Part shown: one piece after another, positions 61,238 to 64,000 of the stretch
Layout: each line of letters begins with the position of its first letter
Numbering within the stretch: the first letter of the stretch is position 1
Source: Curtobacterium sp. ISL-83
Lineage (GTDB): Bacteria; Actinomycetota; Actinomycetes; Actinomycetales; Microbacteriaceae
Direction: 5' to 3'
Assembly (NCBI RefSeq): GCF_018613895.1
Contig: NZ_JAGGPH010000007.1
Location: 62,001-126,000, forward strand
Length of the DNA: 64,000 nt
Translations under genes and position numbers: made by a program
The notes under the pieces: generated by a model
What the model was told of the DNA's origin: nothing
Seen by the model: the letters and a program-made list of their open reading frames with translations, nothing else
Database searches by the model: none

Positions 61238-63088
61238 CTACTCGGGTTCCGTGGTCTTGTCGCCGACCACCTGCTCGTCGGATGCGGTGGCGCCCTCGGC
61301 GCCGCTCGAGCGGCCGCCACCGACGACGACGTCGTCCTCGTCGAAGCCGAAGGCGATGTCCGGCGCTTCGAGTCGCACCCGGTCGGCGGACTCGTCATCG
61401 GGCTGCAGCTGCGACTCCCGCTCGGCGGCGACGCGCTTGAGGTAGTTGGAGACCTCGTGCTCGGTCGTCTCCTGGTCCCAGCCGAGGACACCGGCCATCA
61501 GGCGCGCGGCGACCGGAGCTGCCGACTCACCGCGGTCCCACGCCTCGATCGAGATCCGGGTCCGGCGGGCCAGGACGTCCTCCAGGTGCAGGGCGCCCTC
61601 GTGCGAGGCGGCGTAGACCACCTCGGCGCCGATGTAGTCGTCGGCCCCCGGCAGCGGTTCGGCGAGGAACGGGTCCTGTTCGACGAGCTGCAGGACCTCG
61701 GTCGCGAGGGTGCCGTACCGGTTCAGCAGGTGCTCGATGCGGACCTTGTGCACCCCGAACGTCTTCGCGGTCCGCGCCCGCTTGTTCCACGCGGCGGGGT
61801 ACCCCTCGGCCCCGAGCAGCGGGATGTCCTCGGTGGTCGACTTCGGGATCTTGCCGTCCATCGCCGCGACCGCCTCGTCGATGGCGTCCTTGCCCATCAC
61901 GCGGTACGTGGTCCACTTGCCGCCGGCCACGACGACGAGCCCGGGCACGGTGTGGGCCACCACGTGCTCGCGGCTGAGCTTCGACGTCTGGTCCGACTCC
62001 CCCGCGAGCAGCGGCCGGAGCCCGGCGTAGACGCCCTCGACGTCCTCGCGGGTGAGGGGCACCCGGATGACCTTGTTGATGTGCTCCAGGATGTAGTCGA
62101 TGTCCGCCGCGGTCGCCGCCGGGTGGGCCTTGTCGAGGTACCAGTCCGTGTCCGTCGTGCCGACCAGCCAGTGCCGCCCCCACGGGATCACGAACAGCAC
62201 GCTCTTCTCGGTGCGGAGGATCATCCCCATGTTCGACTGGAAGCGGTCGCGGGGGATGACGAGGTGCACGCCCTTCGACGCCCGCACCTTGAACTGCCCA
62301 CGGGTCCCGATCATGGCCTGCGTGTCGTCGGTCCAGACGCCCGTCGCGTTCACGACCTGCTTCGCCCGGATCTCGAACCGTTCACCGGTCTGGATGTCGT
62401 GCGCCTCGGCCCCGACCACGCGCTCCCCCACGCGGATGAAGCCCTCGATGCGGATGCGGCTGGCGGCGTGGGCCCCGTAGGACGCGGCTGTCCGGACCAG
62501 GGAGGCCACGTACCGGGCGTCGTCGACCTGCGCGTCGTAGTAGGTCATCCCGCCGACGAAGGCGTCCTTCTTGAGCGACGGCATCGAGCGGAGCACCTGC
62601 GTCCGGGACAGGTGCCGGTGGTGCGGCACCCCGGGCGGGCGTCCACCGGACCAGCTGAAGGCGTCGTACATCGCCATGCCGATCCCGATGTAGAAGCGTT
62701 CCCACACGTGGTGGTTCAGCGGGTACAGGAAGCGGACCGGCTTCACCAGGTGCGGGGCGATCCGCTGCAGCAGCAGACCACGTTCGATGAGGGCCTCGCG
62801 CACGAGGCCGAAGTTGAGCTGCTCGAGGTAGCGGATGCCGCCGTGCACGAGCTTCGACGAACGGCTCGACGTGCCGGAGCCCCAGTCACGGGCCTCGACG
62901 ATCCCGACGCTCAGGCCGCGGGTGGCCGCATCGAGCGCACTGCCGGCTCCGACGATGCCACCGCCGACGACCAGGACGTCGAGCTCCTTGGACTTGAGCG
63001 CCTCGATCGCCGAGGCGCGCTCGTCCGGTCCGAGCTTCGTGTTCGGGTCGAACCCGACCCCCGAGGTGGTGCTGGGCTTGCCGGCCAT
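61238..63088 (-). CDS. glpD: Aerobic glycerol-3-phosphate dehydrogenase
   Basis: A 616-residue membrane-associated flavoenzyme oxidising glycerol 3-phosphate to dihydroxyacetone phosphate and feeding electrons to the quinone pool. The FAD-binding motif is VLVVGGGIVGAGSALDAATRG near residue 40. GTSSRSSKLVHGGIRYLEQLNFGLVREAL follows, then a middle FRVKASKGVHLVIPRD-like segment, GRHWLVGTTDTDWYLDKAHP and GVYAGLRPLL. A C-terminal helical region and an acidic tail close it. It lies 62 bp downstream of guaB3 but ends in its own terminator. Confidence 0.96.
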   Translation of the reverse strand: MAGKPSTTSGVGFDPNTKLGPDERASAIEALKSKELDVLVVGGGIVGAGSALDAATRGLSVGIVEARDWGSGTSSRSSKLVHGGIRYLEQLNFGLVREALIERGLLLQRIAPHLVKPVRFLYPLNHHVWERFYIGIGMAMYDAFSWSGGRPPGVPHHRHLSRTQVLRSMPSLKKDAFVGGMTYYDAQVDDARYVASLVRTAASYGAHAASRIRIEGFIRVGERVVGAEAHDIQTGERFEIRAKQVVNATGVWTDDTQAMIGTRGQFKVRASKGVHLVIPRDRFQSNMGMILRTEKSVLFVIPWGRHWLVGTTDTDWYLDKAHPAATAADIDYILEHINKVIRVPLTREDVEGVYAGLRPLLAGESDQTSKLSREHVVAHTVPGLVVVAGGKWTTYRVMGKDAIDEAVAAMDGKIPKSTTEDIPLLGAEGYPAAWNKRARTAKTFGVHKVRIEHLLNRYGTLATEVLQLVEQDPFLAEPLPGADDYIGAEVVYAASHEGALHLEDVLARRTRISIEAWDRGESAAPVAARLMAGVLGWDQETTEHEVSNYLKRVAAERESQLQPDDESADRVRLEAPDIAFGFDEDDVVVGGGRSSGAEGATASDEQVVGDKTTEPE

Positions 63089-63150
63089 CGTCGCCTCCGT
63101 GCGCCTGCGGGCGCCCGGGGACCACCCGTGCCGTTGCCCGGGTGCCAGCG

Positions 63151-64000
63151 TCAGTGCTGGTGGTACGGCGCCACGACCACTTCTACTCGCTGGAACTCCT
63201 TGACGTCGGAGTAGCCGGTGGTCGCCATCGAGCGGCGCAGGGCACCGACGATGTTCGCCCGGCCGTCGTGGGTCGGCGTCGGGCCGTTCAGGATGTTCTC
63301 GAGCGGTGCGATCGTGCCGACCTCGACCCGGCGGCCGCGCGGCAGCTCCAGGTGGTGGGCCTCGGCACCCCAGTGGAACCCGCCGCCCGGTGCTTCGGCA
63401 GCGCGCGCCAGGGCGGTCCCGAGCATGACGGCGTCGGCACCCATGGCGATGGCCTTCACCACGTCGCCCGCGGTGTCCAGCCCGCCGTCGGCGATGACGT
63501 GCACGTAGCGGCCGCCGGATTCGTCCATGTAGTCCCGACGGGCCCCGGCGACGTCGGCCACCGCCGTCGCCATCGGCGCGTGGATTCCGAGTGCGGCCCG
63601 TGTGGTGGACGCCGCGCCGCCGCCGAAGCCGACGAGCACGCCAGCGGCGCCCGTGCGCATCAGGTGCAGGGCCGCCGTGTAGGTCGAGGCGCCGCCGACG
63701 ATGACCGGGACGTCGAGCTCGTAGATGAACTTCTTGAGGTTGAGGGGTTCCTGGTTCTGGGAGACGTGCTCCGCCGAGACCGTCGTGCCGCGGATGACGA
63801 AGAGGTCGACGCCGGCGTCGACGACGGTCTGCGAGAACTCCTGCGTGCGCTGGGGGCTGAGCGAGCCGGCGACCGGGACCCCGGCCGCGCGGATCTCGGC
63901 GAGACGCGCGGTGATCAGCTCGGCCTTGATCGGCTCCGAGTAGATCTCCTGCATGCGCTTCGTGACGTTGCCGTCGGTGAGGGTCTTGATCTCGTCGTAG
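63151..64000 (-). CDS. guaB3: GuaB3-type IMP dehydrogenase family protein (5' end beyond window)
   Basis: The frame is open from the right edge (YDEIKTLTDGNVTKRMQEIY) to the stop codon at 63151, covering about the last 282 residues. The TIM-barrel pattern is that of the GuaB3 subgroup: VDLFVIRGTTVSAEHVS, EPLNLKKFIYELDVPVIVGGASTY, GAAGVLVGFGGGAASTTRAALGI, VIADGGLDTAGDVVKAIAMGADAVMLGTALARAAEAPGGGFHWG. GuaB3 proteins resemble IMP dehydrogenase without the CBS domains; their reaction is debated. The missing 5' part lies to the right. Confidence 0.92.
   Translation of the reverse strand, partial: YDEIKTLTDGNVTKRMQEIYSEPIKAELITARLAEIRAAGVPVAGSLSPQRTQEFSQTVVDAGVDLFVIRGTTVSAEHVSQNQEPLNLKKFIYELDVPVIVGGASTYTAALHLMRTGAAGVLVGFGGGAASTTRAALGIHAPMATAVADVAGARRDYMDESGGRYVHVIADGGLDTAGDVVKAIAMGADAVMLGTALARAAEAPGGGFHWGAEAHHLELPRGRRVEVGTIAPLENILNGPTPTHDGRANIVGALRRSMATTGYSDVKEFQRVEVVVAPYHQH

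Overview
The window is very GC-rich, with GTG and TTG starts, stop/start overlaps between neighbouring genes and a -35/-10 promoter style typical of Actinobacteria. Gene content (paired sucCD, guaB3, DUF6350 beside purN/purH, SURF1, KptA, a small type VII secretion locus) fits a Microbacteriaceae chromosome, probably Curtobacterium or a close relative. The genus is an inference from gene content and style; no rRNA marker is present. No tRNA, rRNA, CRISPR array, insertion sequence or prophage was seen.

Layout. 1-2026: start of an ABC importer (permease N-terminus and binding protein) and a DUF1905/YdeI-like protein. 2401-4993: NAD(P)H-hydrate dehydratase, histidine phosphatase and a DUF559-type endonuclease-fold protein. 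5278-14071: a sugar-scavenging locus on the minus strand (ROK regulator, PhzF-like isomerase, CUT1 binding protein, two permeases, GH38 alpha-mannosidase). 14158-19242: acetyltransferase, alkyltransferase-like protein, DUF805 protein and a heterodimeric ABC exporter. 19950-27376: purH-purN-DUF6350, an ArsR/SRPBCC pair and sucCD.

27689-31087 is the most unusual part. It holds a DUF2087 protein, a 42-residue peptide gene with its own good promoter and ribosome binding site, a strong hairpin, a YcaO-family protein with two CxxC pairs, and an MFS exporter 3 bp further on. This reads as a compact YcaO-dependent RiPP (modified peptide) cluster. It lacks a dehydrogenase, a separate E1-like partner and a dedicated protease, and its codon use is less GC-rich than its neighbours.

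31198-45749: a RecQ helicase, a small acidic protein, and a locus around an EccC/EssC-like type VII secretion ATPase. The locus contains FHA and SMI1/KNR4-like proteins and KptA on one side. On the other side are two WXG100-like small proteins, a WXG-headed polymorphic toxin whose C-terminus resembles the TNT NAD-glycohydrolase family, and three uncharacterised genes that are immunity candidates. 45797-48926 is an NAD-salvage operon (PRPP synthetase homologue, nicotinamide phosphoribosyltransferase, NrtR-like repressor) with an apparently leaderless promoter that overlaps a palindrome.

48945-64000 is mostly housekeeping: pdxH, pcrA, glycerophosphodiesterase, DUF817, a Bax-inhibitor-like protein, a potassium/proton antiporter-SURF1-DUF3817-guaA operon, glpD and the 3' part of guaB3. 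A 0.9-kb non-coding block of four roughly 170-bp tandem repeats sits before guaA. Two families of short palindromic elements recur between genes across the window: GACGGGAGGC-armed hairpins just past stop codons, and CGCGCGTAC-armed hairpins.
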